Shown here piece by piece: positions 49,000 through 60,549 of a stretch of DNA of 64,000 bases (the first letter of the stretch is position 1; each line of letters starts with the position of its first letter). The translations under genes were made by a program, and so were the position numbers. Under the pieces are notes generated by a model. The model was not told where the DNA came from. It did not search any database and worked only from the letters and a program-made list of their open reading frames with translations. The DNA comes from Cladobotryum mycophilum. Lineage: Eukaryota; Ascomycota; Sordariomycetes; Hypocreales; Hypocreaceae. Location: assembly GCA_036429605.1 (NCBI GenBank), contig CM071589.1, forward strand, positions 7,316,001 to 7,380,000, read 5' to 3'.

Positions 49000-50480
49000 G
49001 AGTCGGGTATAGTCAGTAGAAGACGGTCTATAGTAAATGGATGGAAAGTTATACGAAAGGCTCTAGTACTGCACCCAAGTGGTCAGTCACGAAAAATTCA
49101 GAATCTCTATAAGCTTGGCATCTTCGTACGCAAACGGGACTTATGCCTGTTGCATCGGCGCTCCCAAAAAGCGCCAAGGCTATGGAAATGCCAATGTGGT
49201 TCTTTATAATGAGTCTTAAACCGACTTTATTCGGATAGCAGTTGGGTTCTTACGGAAGAGGGAGTTCTTCGACACAGCACAATCATAACCAGTTAACTGC
49301 CAGGCCACGAGTCCATGACTTTATACTTCTTTAATTGAGTCTACTAGTAGCCTGCGTATCGATGTACAATAACAAGTCCAAAAATAAAAGACCAATTTAG
49401 ACCTACATGACCATAGTCCAATATTGACAGCAATGGCTTGAGGGACCTGGCCGGCAGTAGCATCATCATCTCGGGAGTTATCAGGCACCTGGAATCGAGA
49501 CTGGACAGTTAAGAGCAAGGTTAGAGGATAAAGGTACAGAGCCACGGCCGCCTAGTGAAAATTAATGCAACACCCATTCGTCCAACAGTTTGAAGGCGTA
49601 GCTCAAGAACACACGATTAATATGAATCCCCAATTGATCATGTGATAGATACAAGCCACAAGGCAAACAACTAATGAACAGCCACGATGGGCTGAAATCT
49701 GCTCGCACCAATACCGTGGAAAAGCATGAGACAAGAGCCCTGGAGGCTTGGACTAGTAGCCTGTGTTTCCCGCCTAATCTATATTGGCGACGAATCTGCG
49801 AGTGTTAAGAGGATAGTCACATGTCTAGTGGCAATAATCCGATGCGCTCTCGTGGCACTAGCTGGGAGCTGAGGTGCTGTTGTCTTCTTTTAGAATTACT
49901 GTTGATCACGATTTTACCCAATCATGTATATCTTGAACGTACGCTTCAAATGTCAAGGATGGATTTAACATGATATGCGGAGTTGATAACTTGTGTTCAT
50001 CAGCGGAGTGTCAGCCCTTCATCCCAATAGCAAATGAATAGGAGGTTTCAGTGCTTTGCAATTAAGCTCACAACTCCATAGAACAGGCTGTTTATGATTA
50101 GATAGGAAGATTCTCATATGCATAGGCTTTCTGAGCAGTTTTCAGTAAGCCATGAACTACCTAGGCATATAAGAGGCAGAAAAATAAAGACCGGACTGCT
50201 AAATATAGTAGACATATTTTCTATCTATCATTATTTTAGTTACTCTTGTTTCTAACAATTTCTTTTATTTCTGTCTACAGTTGCTGATTCAAGGCCCCAC
50301 TTCCAAGTTTTATTGTGATCCCTTGCCTTTGTTATTTTTCCATTTTTCTCAATTCACTTCTCAAGAACGCTCCGTTACACAAATGACGGGAAAATGCAAT
50401 AACCCTTTTCAAGAGTCTGATATGTTATGTTCACCGACAAAAGGTGATGTCTCATTTACACGACTAGTCATGTATCCTAT
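49000..50480. other. Intergenic region without a supported gene
   Basis: May include the eroded 5' end of the FAD oxidase pseudogene. No recognisable coding segment; composition moderately AT-rich. Confidence 0.45.
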
Positions 50481-51134
50481 TTAGGAGATTTGTTCGTCTT
50501 CCCTGTATAAGTTTTGTCGTTGTTCGTCCTTGCGTCTGAGAGTTTCCAACTCTGCCTCTAACCGTTTCAACCGCTCGTTCCAAACCTCCTCACGCTGGGA
50601 CAGAACTCCGACCGTGTGCGGGTTCCCAAGTCTTGCATTTGGCTACTACCGCTCCCCTGCCGACATCGCTCTGATAAAACGACTATCTCGTCATACGTCT
50701 CTCCCATCCTTAATGGGCCATGCAGTGACTTCCCGTGCACCCTGGACAGGTGAGTCTTTAGGTTGTCCTTCCTGGAAAAGGGGAGATTCGCTCGATGACA
50801 AGCCGCTTCGGGGCAAAATAATTGCGCCCGCTTCTCGTGAACTGTGCGCTGGTGACGTCTGGCATCGCTGCGTCGCTTAAATTGCCTGGGGCAGAAGCAG
50901 CAAGAAAATCGAGTCAATACGGGGGTGTCAGACACCCCTGTGAGAAAGTTCCTATTATTTTCTCTTTGAGTAATTACCATCCATCGTTTTAGTAGTAAAG
51001 TGGCACGTACATGTGCTGTTCTGTCCCGTTTGATCCCGCTGCCTGCAAATAATACTAAGGATGCATATTTTCCCCATACACAGCTTACCAGGATCTTCCG
51101 TGAACAAATCATGAAGGCCGAATGTCTCGTCCAT
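50481..51134 (-). CDS. Small C2H2 zinc-finger protein
   Basis: Proposed exons: 51134-51089 (MDETFGLHDLFTEDP), 51042-50697 and 50631-50481, giving 180 aa. Two fingers are clear: FSCCFCPRQFKRRSDARRHQ with H-x4-H, and LFCPEAACHRANLPFSRKDN with its histidines in THLSRVH. A third exon is inferred because the minus-strand frame LGNPHTVGVLSQREEVWNER, continuing as a charged helical tail to TAA at 50483, follows in another frame; its acceptor (AAG) is unusual, so that junction is uncertain. If it is not used, the protein ends at 50567. The family binds DNA in the nucleus; the target is unknown. It sits between a decayed oxidase and the hydrolase gene on the same strand. Confidence 0.65.
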
Positions 51135-51791
51135 GGTATTGATGAAAAGTGGTTTGTGTGTGCTGGTCGGTCGGCTATCGCTCTCGAAATAGCTTAATAA
51201 AGGAGGATAAGAGAGACAGAAATAGTTCCGTGGGTGACCGGTGAGCTTAATAATGCGGTGTCACCAACGAGCCAATTTCTGAGAACAAGAGCGTCTATTT
51301 AACAGCGCCAATTGTGGAGGCATCACCAGGCTCTGATCTCTTTGCTAGGCAAAGGTCTGTCCATAAGCCCCTCTAATTGGCCAACCTAAACGCCACATTG
51401 AGCCTGAGGCGAGTTGACAGGCGTTAGGCTGGCGTCGGTCTCAAAGCTAAAGCATTTACGTTTCGTTGGAACACATTCTTGAGGCGAGTAATGATACAAC
51501 CGGATTAAAATACTAGCGATTGCAGTCTATAGGTTAATTTAATTCATTAAAATCAGATGTCTTTAACAAAGGCGTTAATCTCTTCAATACCAGGGGCCAA
51601 GGTGAACATATAAAGGCTAACCTTTTCAAGACTATGACATTCCAGGCGTTTCCTAACAAAAATGATACTAATATCAATACCACAACGCATATTGTCCTTA
51701 TTATAAAGCGTTTAGAAAATTGCACTCTATACATATACATGAGTAGTTTTAGCCTCTTAAGATAATGTTTCAAGACTCTATTGCCAGGGTA
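51135..51791. other. Intergenic region without a supported gene
   Basis: 5' side of the zinc-finger gene and 3' side of the hydrolase gene. No recognisable feature. Confidence 0.5.
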
Positions 51792-54358
51792 TTAGCCTAC
51801 TGAGGAATGACATTCAAGTCCCAAACTCGTGCTCCAAACATCTGCCTCTGCTGTCTTCCCACATTTAGTAAGCAACTCGATAAGCTTGTCTTGAATATGC
51901 TCCAGCGCGACCTTGCCTCCCCAGACAATGCCGCCGCTTATCCTCGCTTGTTTGAGCCATGCTATAGCCTGACCTAAGTTGCCGGTGCACTCGTAGATCT
52001 TAGCAATGTCTTCCATAGTCCATACCGAACACTCGTCGTGATGTTGTGGGTCGGGGTTGGGCGACACTGAGTCGCCGACATGGTGGCCGACAATGTCAAA
52101 GCATACGTCTAGGGCTGACACCCAGTCCTCCTGATCAATATAAATGTGCTCTAAATGGCGGGCTGTTTTGCGTTCCTGCAGTGAGCCTGGTCCTAGGACG
52201 CTCCTGATATCGCCCAGAGCTGCCTTGCACGCACGCAGTGCCTGGTCGGAATGGCCACCGCGCCGTAGCAAAGCGATGAGCCGGTGCTGGGCGAGTAGCC
52301 TCAATTCGTTGGGCGGTTCGAGGGTGGTACACAAACGATCGACGATAAAAGTAAGGGCTTGTAGGGACCAGTCTGCACTATCCATGCCTTCGTGTAGACT
52401 ACGAAGAATGAAGGCAATAGGATTCTCTCGGGGCAACTGCTTTGCAGCCAAGAGGTTTAGATAGCGGAGAAGCGTTTTACGAACGTCGGGGTTGGCGGCA
52501 GTGTTCAAAGACGATAAAGTGCTGAGGATTTCGATGAGCATGGTAGTTACCCCCTGGGTAAAGAGATGGCTTGAGTTGGATGCTGCTGTATCTTGTAGCA
52601 ACCTGCGTGCTTTTGGGAGGTCTGACACCTTGAAGAAGTAGATGCTGTTGGCGACATCCTTCCAGAACTGTGGTTTGAGTACCTTTGGTGTTGGGTCAAA
52701 GTTACCCCTGGTGTAAAATGTGCGAACATGGAAAAGCACAATTTCTAGGTGTGCTGTCTGGGAATCGCCTTTTGTTGCTGATCCAAGGCTAGGAGATGGC
52801 CCGCGCTGCAGTAAATGGAGTCGAATTTGCTCCTTGCGTTGCTGTGATAGAAGGGACATGTCCACCTGCCGTGTATCCTCTTCGTACAATGTGGAGGAGC
52901 CCGAGTCGGATCGCATGTCGCTGAATGATGTGCTTCGTCTTTCTATGCTGAAGAGGGACTGCTGGCTGGTGCTTGTGTAGCTGCCTACATTGCCATAATA
53001 CATGTGGACTGGATTGCCTATAGTATATATAGATGTGTGTATCCACACGCTCAGCAAAAGTCATTTGCGAGAATCTCTTCCTCGATCTTTCAAAACTCAC
53101 AGTTGGCTTTTGCGCTTGATCCAGGTGCTACAGCCTCGGTGTGCGCCTGGCCATAGTAAGTGGGCGTCTGTGGCTGTGAGGACACTACTGATGCAGCCCA
53201 AAGATGACCGGAACGGATGGATTGCTTGAGAACGCCTAAGATGGCCCGATATCGATCATCATCTTTGCTGGTGCATTTGACCATTTGTCTGTGATCCGCG
53301 TCGATGCTCTCCACAGTCTCTAGCGTTGAGGGCAGATCTACCTTTGATGAGAAGTCATCGACAACCTAGCGGTAGAAGTTGACAATTTAGGGCAAACTCA
53401 ACAGTGAATGATGAAATGCATCAAGTTTGTTTTCGTGCTTACTTACCTTTGCATTTAAACCCTTGATGCCCGAGACCGCCCGCGCTTCTTGGAATGAATG
53501 GATCTTGAAGCGATGGATGTCCGCCAGCTGCTTGAACTCTTCCTGAATGTTATCGAGCACTTCGCTATTTACCTCGAGCGTCTCTACGATTTTCTTATTG
53601 GAGTCTTGTAACACAAGGCGGACTAGATTTGATGCTGTCTTACCCCACCCCGCGTAGGAGCTTCCGCGATGTGGGGTGCCGAGAAAGATAATCAGCCTTG
53701 TTCGTGATTGACATGCCTTTGACCTTCGGATTGCCTTTGCAGGTGCATGTGTCAGTATAAACGGTGTTTTTCCCAAGGAGGATGAAGGAGGAAGAGTGGG
53801 AAGAGTGGACGGGCACATACATCTTTGACGACAATGCCGCCGAGACTATGTGCTATGAAGACGACGGGTTGCTGACATGGGTTAAATGTTAGCTTGCTTT
53901 CGGAGCACCTTGAGTGTGGATACACTGTTAATGATAGACATATAAATGACGCTTACATCATTATCTATCTCTCGATCAAACTGTACAGCAAGATCGCGTC
54001 CGTGCTGTGATATGCTGTTGCCATTATTCGCCTGAAAAACACCTTCAATCACGTCTGCATTGTATCCGTAGGTCCAAATTCTTGCTTCGGGAATGTCAGT
54101 TGCCAAAAACTCCTCAGGCCAGAACGGCTTTTGCAACAACGGGTCCAAGTCGTTGGTCGTCCTGGTTGTTGGTTCTTGTCGTTTGCGCCTGAACAAGAAT
54201 TTGAAGGGTGCCACCGCACGACTCTCGTTGGGTCTTTTGCTGGATCTGCCATAATCATGCTTGTTGTCGTCGCTGTCGCCATCATCTGCCGGACCGCGTC
54301 CCCATGTACGTTGAGGATGCCCTCTCAGGCCATGGACAAAGATAATGCTATGCTGCAT
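51792..54358 (-). CDS. SesB/SERAC1-like alpha/beta hydrolase fused to a helical-repeat tail
   Basis: Five exons fit with continuous frame: 54358-53957, 53871-53821, 53734-53447, 53365-53101 and 53017-51792, giving 743 aa. The first 280 residues are a lipase-like fold: IIFVHGLRGHPQRTWG (oxyanion strand), FWPEEFLATDIPEARIWTYG, the nucleophile elbow VVFIAHSLGGIVVKD (Ser143), LIIFLGTPHRGSSYAGWG, and DADHRQM (probable catalytic His272). In fungi this domain (SesB type) is an effector of NLR-like receptors. After a low-complexity linker, residues about 400-743 look like an alpha-solenoid of TPR-like helices (for example LRACKAALGDIRSVLGPGS, IAKIYECTGNLGQAIAWLKQ). No NACHT or NB-ARC P-loop is present. 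It is likely a cytoplasmic or mitochondrion-associated hydrolase with a protein-binding tail. Confidence 0.85.
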
Positions 54359-55070
54359 TAGTCGTAGCCTATAGCTGCATCACTATTAATGTCTTAGGAA
54401 CTGACTTGAACTGGTATAGCCCTGTTTTAATCCCTTCTTTTCCTATTCCTACCTGTGTAAACCCGTTGCGGTGGATCTTGGTCATGATAAGTAAGGTGTT
54501 ATCGAAATGAGAGTAGGCATGGCTTGGATTTGTACCCTTGAGAGGGATTTGGCAGGCTTTGTGATATTGTCGCCCCTCAGGCTTACTTTCATATTCAGGC
54601 AGTCCAGGCGTCTATTCCGCTTATCTAAGGCAATGCCGACCATAGTGGTGACAACTGGCACGCCCAACATTCATTATTATTGCTGCCTAAATTTGTTTCC
54701 CCGTATACAGACCGACGCACCTATAGGCTCACCCTACAGCACAGGGATAAAATATGCATGGTTGCCGCCAAGGCATTTTATGTACAATACGCGTCGGGCT
54801 GCAATACATAAAGATGATAGAAGAATAATGCACAGACATTTGGAATTAAAAAAAGTCGCATACTGGGTATTAATTTCTGTGGTGATGTTGATAAGGCTCT
54901 CACTCTGCCACTACATATATTTCTACTGCAGCTCGATCTCAATGCTACTTTAGCTATCCTTGATAGCTTATGCTGTAACAAGGATCCTGCTATCAGAGAA
55001 GCATGATTTGAAGAAATTTCGATACGGAAACTCAGTTAACAAGTCGTTGATTGTGTGACTGTGCCTAATC
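54359..55070. other. Divergent intergenic region between hydrolase and HET genes
   Basis: Separates the divergent hydrolase (54358) and HET (55071) start codons, so it is probably a shared promoter region. The open frame at 54507-54953 has no recognisable domain. Confidence 0.5.
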
Positions 55071-57243
55071 ATGCCTTCGAGATGCGAGTTTTGCACATCC
55101 CTCTCCATCGAGGCCCTGAGGAGTCGCGATTACGAGCACCATAAAACCTTGCTCTGCCTAAAAACCTGCGCGCAATTGGGTGTCTGCGACCTCTGTACCC
55201 TCTTTTGGGCCTGCATTGAGAAAAGCTGTGACAAGAATGATGTTGAAGACCACCTCAAAAAGTACACCTCGGACTCCCATTGCTCGGAGGACACAAGAGT
55301 TGTGCTTCGCGGTTTTATATCCAACGTGCACGAAAGGCATGAGATTTCATCAGGTGCCGCCGGCAGTAACATCTCTATATCAGTTGGGGCCCTCGGTCAG
55401 TCCCGTGTCTATGGTCATATTAGTGTATTTTCAAAGCCCAGTAAGCTCTCTTACATCACTTCCTGGACATGTGTGCAACTTTCACTGAGAGCTACACACG
55501 CAACTTGGCTACTGACTACATCTAACTCTTGTCACAGATGAAGCCGCTTCAGAGTTTCTCCGTGAGAGAAACTTGAACCATTCAGAAGATCCCCAGCTTC
55601 GAATATCCATCACGCGCAAGTGGCTCTCAGACTGCCAACAGCTCCATAGCCGCTGCGGTGCAACAACCCCCATGAACATGCCTACCCGAGTCATCGATCT
55701 AGGACCGCCAGAAGCTTCGATTAAGCCCAGACTGTTCGTCACAAACGGTGCAACCGATCACTATGTAGCATTATCCTACAGCTGGGGAGATGGTGTCCGC
55801 CACAAGGTAACACTGAAACGTGCAACTCTGGCAGGATATATGAAGGAAATCCCCGAGGGGGACATGACTCTGGCCCATCGCGAAGCCCTACAGATTGCGC
55901 GTGAACTTCATTACCGCTATATTTGGATCGATGCGTTGTGTATCGTCCAAGATGACAAAGATGACTGGGCACAAGAGTCGAACCGAATCGCCGATGTCTA
56001 TGGCAATGCAGAACTGACGATTGTAGCTGGAAGGAGCAAAAACAGCCTCAATGGTTTCCTGGGCCAAACCTTGCAGCCGTGTCAAACCCCCAGCAGTCCA
56101 TCGCACAGCAGTCTATCGTACAGCAGACCCAATACGATCATGCCAGAGGGATCAAACTGCTACGTCAGCCTCCAGCGCTCACATCGCATCGGCCCGGTAG
56201 ACAAACGAGCATGGTGCTTTCAGGAATCAGTCCTTAGCAGGCGTATGGTAATCTACGGAGAAGAGCAGCTCATCTTTAAATGTCGGACTCGAACCGACTA
56301 TGAAGACGGAGGATATGGCGTCCATGAATGGGACAAAGGAAGCCGTCGCTTCGATCCATCTGCCGGTCCAATAGTTAACCAGCATCTGTCCCAACGTGAG
56401 ATCCTGGAAGAGTGGTACAAACTGACAATACAATATTCCATCAGAAATCTGTGGGATCCAACAGATATATTTGCGACATTGTGCGGCGTAGCTACCAGAT
56501 TTCAACAAGCCCTAGGCTGTAGATATCTTGCAGGATTGTGGGAAAACGACATGATTCGCGGTCTGCTCTGGAAGAGCCGTCGCGTTGTTGCAGGTGAATA
56601 TAACGTCAATGCCATGAAAAGGCCACATTCAGCTCCAACTAAATACGGCACTGCGACGCATGAAATAACGCGAGCTCCCTCGTGGTCTTGGACAGCACTG
56701 GAGGGGCATATATGGCCTGCGATAGGTCGCCAGTATGATAAGCGACTAAAGGATTCTTCAACTTTTCGTTGTCGACCGGCCAATGCAGATGGCATCACCT
56801 GGACCAAGAGCAGTGATGACTGGAATCCCAGCATGGTAAAAAACTTACCTCTGCCATGTAGGTTAGAGGTGATTGGAAACCCCAGACAAGTTCGCCGCTC
56901 CACGGTTCCCATCACCCAGTTTCCTCCAAGATCCAAGTGGTCTTACTCGATCGCAAAACTCAAGAAGCACATGATTCTGCTTGAATCTGCCGAGAGCCAC
57001 GACAATGACAGGAAGGATACCCTATCAGATGCTATACAGCCAGAAGATAGCGTAGTTGCCTACGGCCTTTCCGACTTGGACAGTATAAGCGACGAAATAT
57101 TTTGGGCCATGTGTCTGTTGTCAGATGAAGGGCTAATACTTGAGAAAAATGACGATGGATCATTCAGTAGACTTGGAGTTTTTATAACCAAGGATGAAGA
57201 ATGGTGGAGCGGAGGAACCGAGAGAGTTGTTACCATTGTCTAA
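55071..57243 (+). CDS. HET-domain protein
   Basis: Two exons fit, 55071-55440 and 55538-57243, giving 691 aa. The N-terminus has paired cysteines (MPSRCEFCTSL, CDLCTLFWAC) common in this family. The HET domain spans about 199-350: YVALSYSWGDG, then YIWIDALCIVQDDKDDWAQE, then ADVYGNAELTIVAG; further conserved family segments are DKRAWCFQE and, near 520, SWSWTALEGH. HET proteins act in heterokaryon incompatibility and trigger cell death when activated, often by an NLR partner. The frame is intact. Its head-to-head position with the hydrolase-repeat gene suggests co-regulation, though this is not shown. Confidence 0.93.
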
Positions 57244-59305
57244 ATGACATGTATTGTTGATCAATTGTAGGATTCTCCTTACGTCTTAATTGCAAAGTAA
57301 GCTTCATTGATCTTGTTTCCCTTACTCATTATACAACGAGCATATCCGAGCTGAATCTATCATTTGAGTCCTTTACATATATTTAAAGCAGATCCTCCTA
57401 CAGCTTTTAGTCCATCGTGTCACACGCTGCATCACCACAGGCACGATCTACAGGCAGTCAAGTCACATACAAGTACAGCCCGAGTCAAACGTCTTGCCAC
57501 ATAAATCTTGGAGCAAACCATTGTAGTTTCAAACATAGGTTCTACAAGCAATTGGACCATACCCCGGTCGCAGTCGCTTGGATGTGACTCTAGCTTCAGC
57601 TGCTAGTACTGCGAGCCTGGGGGATCACAGGCGCGGATCGAAGCAAAACTTGGTCGAGTTGGCCTGAGCTGATGTGAGAAAGCTTTTATAAGCTCGATGA
57701 GGCGCACCGTCAAACACATACGACCATAGGCAGTAGACAACTCGGGATCCCGTCCGCTCTCCCATAGATAAGCTACTGACCGGCAGATTAGTAGTTGAGT
57801 GGGTGACCATCAGCGAATACCGGCTGTTGTATGTTTTTTTCTTTGACGTTTTTTTGGTTGCATGTTTGACGTAGATTGTATGTGAAGTTGGTGTATCGCG
57901 AGACGACGTGGATTTTGTGACGCAAGCCTTGAGGTCCGGAATGGGAATGAGAATGACCTGATATTTCCTTGACCCACATGTGCTGCCTACCTAAAAGTTT
58001 ATGATGCTATGCACCAATGGCCTGGAGTATCTTTTACAGGTCAGATAGATGGGTGTTTGTATCTCAGAAAAGATGAAAATGAGAAAAAACAAGGCCACCA
58101 GTAAAACATACGGCGGAAATAGGAAGAGAGGATAAAAGGAGGGGAGAGGGAGAGCTGATAGCGATCACGAGAGGTAGCTTGTGTTGGTGTATGTACATGT
58201 GCAGCATACCAGCACTGCATCTCCACAGCGCCGAGGAAGGTAAGATATGGAAGAGTGGATAGAGTTGACGGATCTCTTTCACGATGTTGGTGTAATGTAG
58301 TCATCCTCGTATGTAATTCAGAATAGGCATAAGCGTGAGAATGGTTGTTTTGGAGGGGCTTCAAAAGAGATGGTCTGCAATGACGGAAAAAACTGCAAAG
58401 CACAACTAAATCATCCTTAACGGCGAAAAAATACACGAAGCTTCATAATTAGTGCCCTTCAATTTCTCAAAATACTATGATTAAATGACCTGGTTGTTAG
58501 CTGATGTATTTCTAGTGGTCCCGGGTAGGACGTTTGTGGTGGAAGGCTTACCCATTATTCTGCTGGTAGAGTTGAGCCGCGCAAGACAAAGAGCCTCAAT
58601 AATCTAGACATGGAATGAAGGACATAATTTCACTCTTGATTCTGGACAAGAACAATTGAGTAGGTCGGCTATTTTGGTATCCTTAACTCTATTCTATCAC
58701 TCCATTAATCCCATTTGATCGTCACTGGCCTCCTGGTATGAACATGAACCGGGAGAGCACAAAAGAAACTCGATCAAGATATTACGATAAGGATATCTAC
58801 TTTTATTCTTCAACAAAAGATCAATTGACTCGGTATATGAATACCTTGCCCTCAATCGCCTATTAACGACTGTTCAAGCCTGTGATATAAAGCCAGAGTC
58901 GAATAAGATCCATAACGTTGATGATTTAGCGTGGATATGAAGAATGTGTATTTCACGATATTTTCTTTGCATTGAGCGATTCAGTCCAGTATACAAGTGG
59001 TGATACAGAAGCTGCTCAATAAATTCAAGAAAATTCCGTCATACTCAAATTATGAGCGGTATCAGATCAAGACTGATATAAGTATGCTTCAAAGTTCATT
59101 AAAGCGTCTCAATGGAAAGAGAAAAACGAAAAACAATAACATAGAATCAAGACCACAATATCCAATCAAAACAACACTCATTCGCTAATAAAAAGACTGT
59201 TAAAAACATGTTTCAATCTGCCTGACAACAAACCGACGACAAAGCAACTGGCTCATCTTACAATGCTGAAGCACCTGAGGAGTGGATCTGGATATTATCA
59301 TGGAC
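57244..59305. other. Intergenic region without a supported gene
   Basis: About 2 kb with only short, unsupported open frames on both strands. Upstream coding remnants of the oxygenase fragment may begin near 59222 in another frame. Confidence 0.45.
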
Positions 59306-59962
59306 TAAGAGATTGGACAGCTCAATATTCAATTACCTAAACACGTAAATAGAAACGACGCCATCACGGACGACTTACCTCCAGCAGAACCACCACAGGT
59401 CAGTGCCGATGATGTCGAGCCAGACGAAGAGGGAGCCGATCTGAAATATCTTGTTTCGGCGTGGCACCACGACTCTTACCCATGGGTATGCGTGTTGATG
59501 CTCTCGGATCCGGTGGGCATGTCCGGCGGCGGGACGGCTTTACGAAAAGGCGACGGTGGCATCCTCAAGATGAGAAAGGTAGGCATGGGATACGCTGTCA
59601 TGATACAGGGTAGCTTGGTCTCACACGCGGCTTTGCGAACGTTGGGCAGCGGCGAGCGCATCACCTTTGTCGTGTCGATGCGTCCTCGCGATCCTTTGAG
59701 CGTAGATACAAGCACGTTGAGGACCGTCAAGCCCATCAGCAACAACGACGAGCTCTTTCGACAGTGGGCGGATTACCAGCTCAATGTAGTAGCTCAGCGA
59801 GTGGCCAAGATACGGGACAAGTTAAGGGAGATAAGGCCAGCGAAGGAAACGCATGAGATTACGAGGGAATGGGTAAGGGAACAGATAGACTATTTGCAGA
59901 CGACGGTTGATGAGATGGATTTGGAGGATTTTGTAGCTCCGAATTTTAAGTATTGGTGTTGA
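59306..59962 (+). pseudogene. 2OG-Fe(II) oxygenase-like protein, 3' fragment
   Basis: The frame is open from after a TAA at 59306 to the stop at 59962. It reads DEEGADLKYLVSAWHHDSYP (an HxD iron-binding motif), VLMLSDPVGMSGGGTALRKG, and QGSLVSHAALRTLGSGERIT (distal His, then the Arg of the 2-oxoglutarate site), followed by a helical C-terminus. The catalytic core is kept, but no ATG or complete N-terminal part is seen in frame; an upstream frame (ending ...RDWTAQYSIT, stop about 59340) may be a remnant or an exon. A spliced intact gene with missed 5' exons is possible. Confidence 0.6.
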
Positions 59963-59968
59963 CACAAA

Positions 59969-60203
59969 TCATTCGCACCAATGTCTACCGCGATTCCAAA
60001 ACAATATTGTCTCGTCGTCACTCTCCCTTCCCTTCTTTCCTCCCGCTACAATCTCGCCCATTTCAGCGTGCAGATTGTCCTCTGTTAGCTTGTCATTACC
60101 AACGTGCTGACGCAGAGCTCCCAGTGGTAAACCAGTGCGACACTGGGCCCAGTCATCCACCAACATTTTATCCATTATATCCGTCAGCGACAGCTCCAGC
60201 GCG
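59969..60203 (-). pseudogene. Ornithine cyclodeaminase/mu-crystallin family, C-terminal piece
   Basis: On the minus strand this reads LELSLTDIMDKMLVDDWAQC, then LRQHVGNDKLTEDNLHAEMG, EIVAGGKKGRESDDETILFW, then NRGRHW and a stop. This is the C-terminal part of an ornithine cyclodeaminase-like dehydrogenase (NAD-dependent; ornithine to proline, or related imine reduction). The usual ending after FWxRG is replaced by unrelated sequence. It continues, across the transposon, with the fragment at 63209-63645. Confidence 0.85.
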
Positions 60204-60400
60204 GGGAGCCCATAGAATCGCGCCTAGGCGTGATTCTAATACTCGCGCCTGGGCGTGAGTATTATGTCAGCATAGCCAACTAAAGTGGGTCCCAGCCAAT
60301 CAGAGAGCTGTATTTCATTCGGATCAGAATGAACTTAATCCCTCAATCCATGGATTGAAAAGTGCATCTATAGCCTCGAGCAGCCTCAATCCGTGGATTA
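60204..60400. repeat. Left terminal inverted repeat of the MULE
   Basis: Pairs with 63012-63208 with only a few transitions over 197 bp, contrasting with the decayed interior. Confidence 0.95.
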
Positions 60401-60549
60401 TAAAGCCTTAAATTAAGCGTAATGAATACCTTATTTCCCGATGACTGCCTGCCCCTAGAAGGTAGCTATAACTCCCGCGATGTACTATTCACGGTAATTA
60501 ATAATTAGGCGATTACTTATAGATATGTATTTACTACCGGGAGGTCAAG

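Noticed and set aside
50938..50977. A GT...AG segment of 40 bases in the zinc-finger gene
   Set aside because: Too short for an intron, and its removal breaks the frame into the zinc fingers, whereas reading through keeps it.
54507..54953. Plus-strand open frame of 148 codons between the hydrolase and HET genes
   Set aside because: No recognisable domain; it lies in the divergent promoter region.
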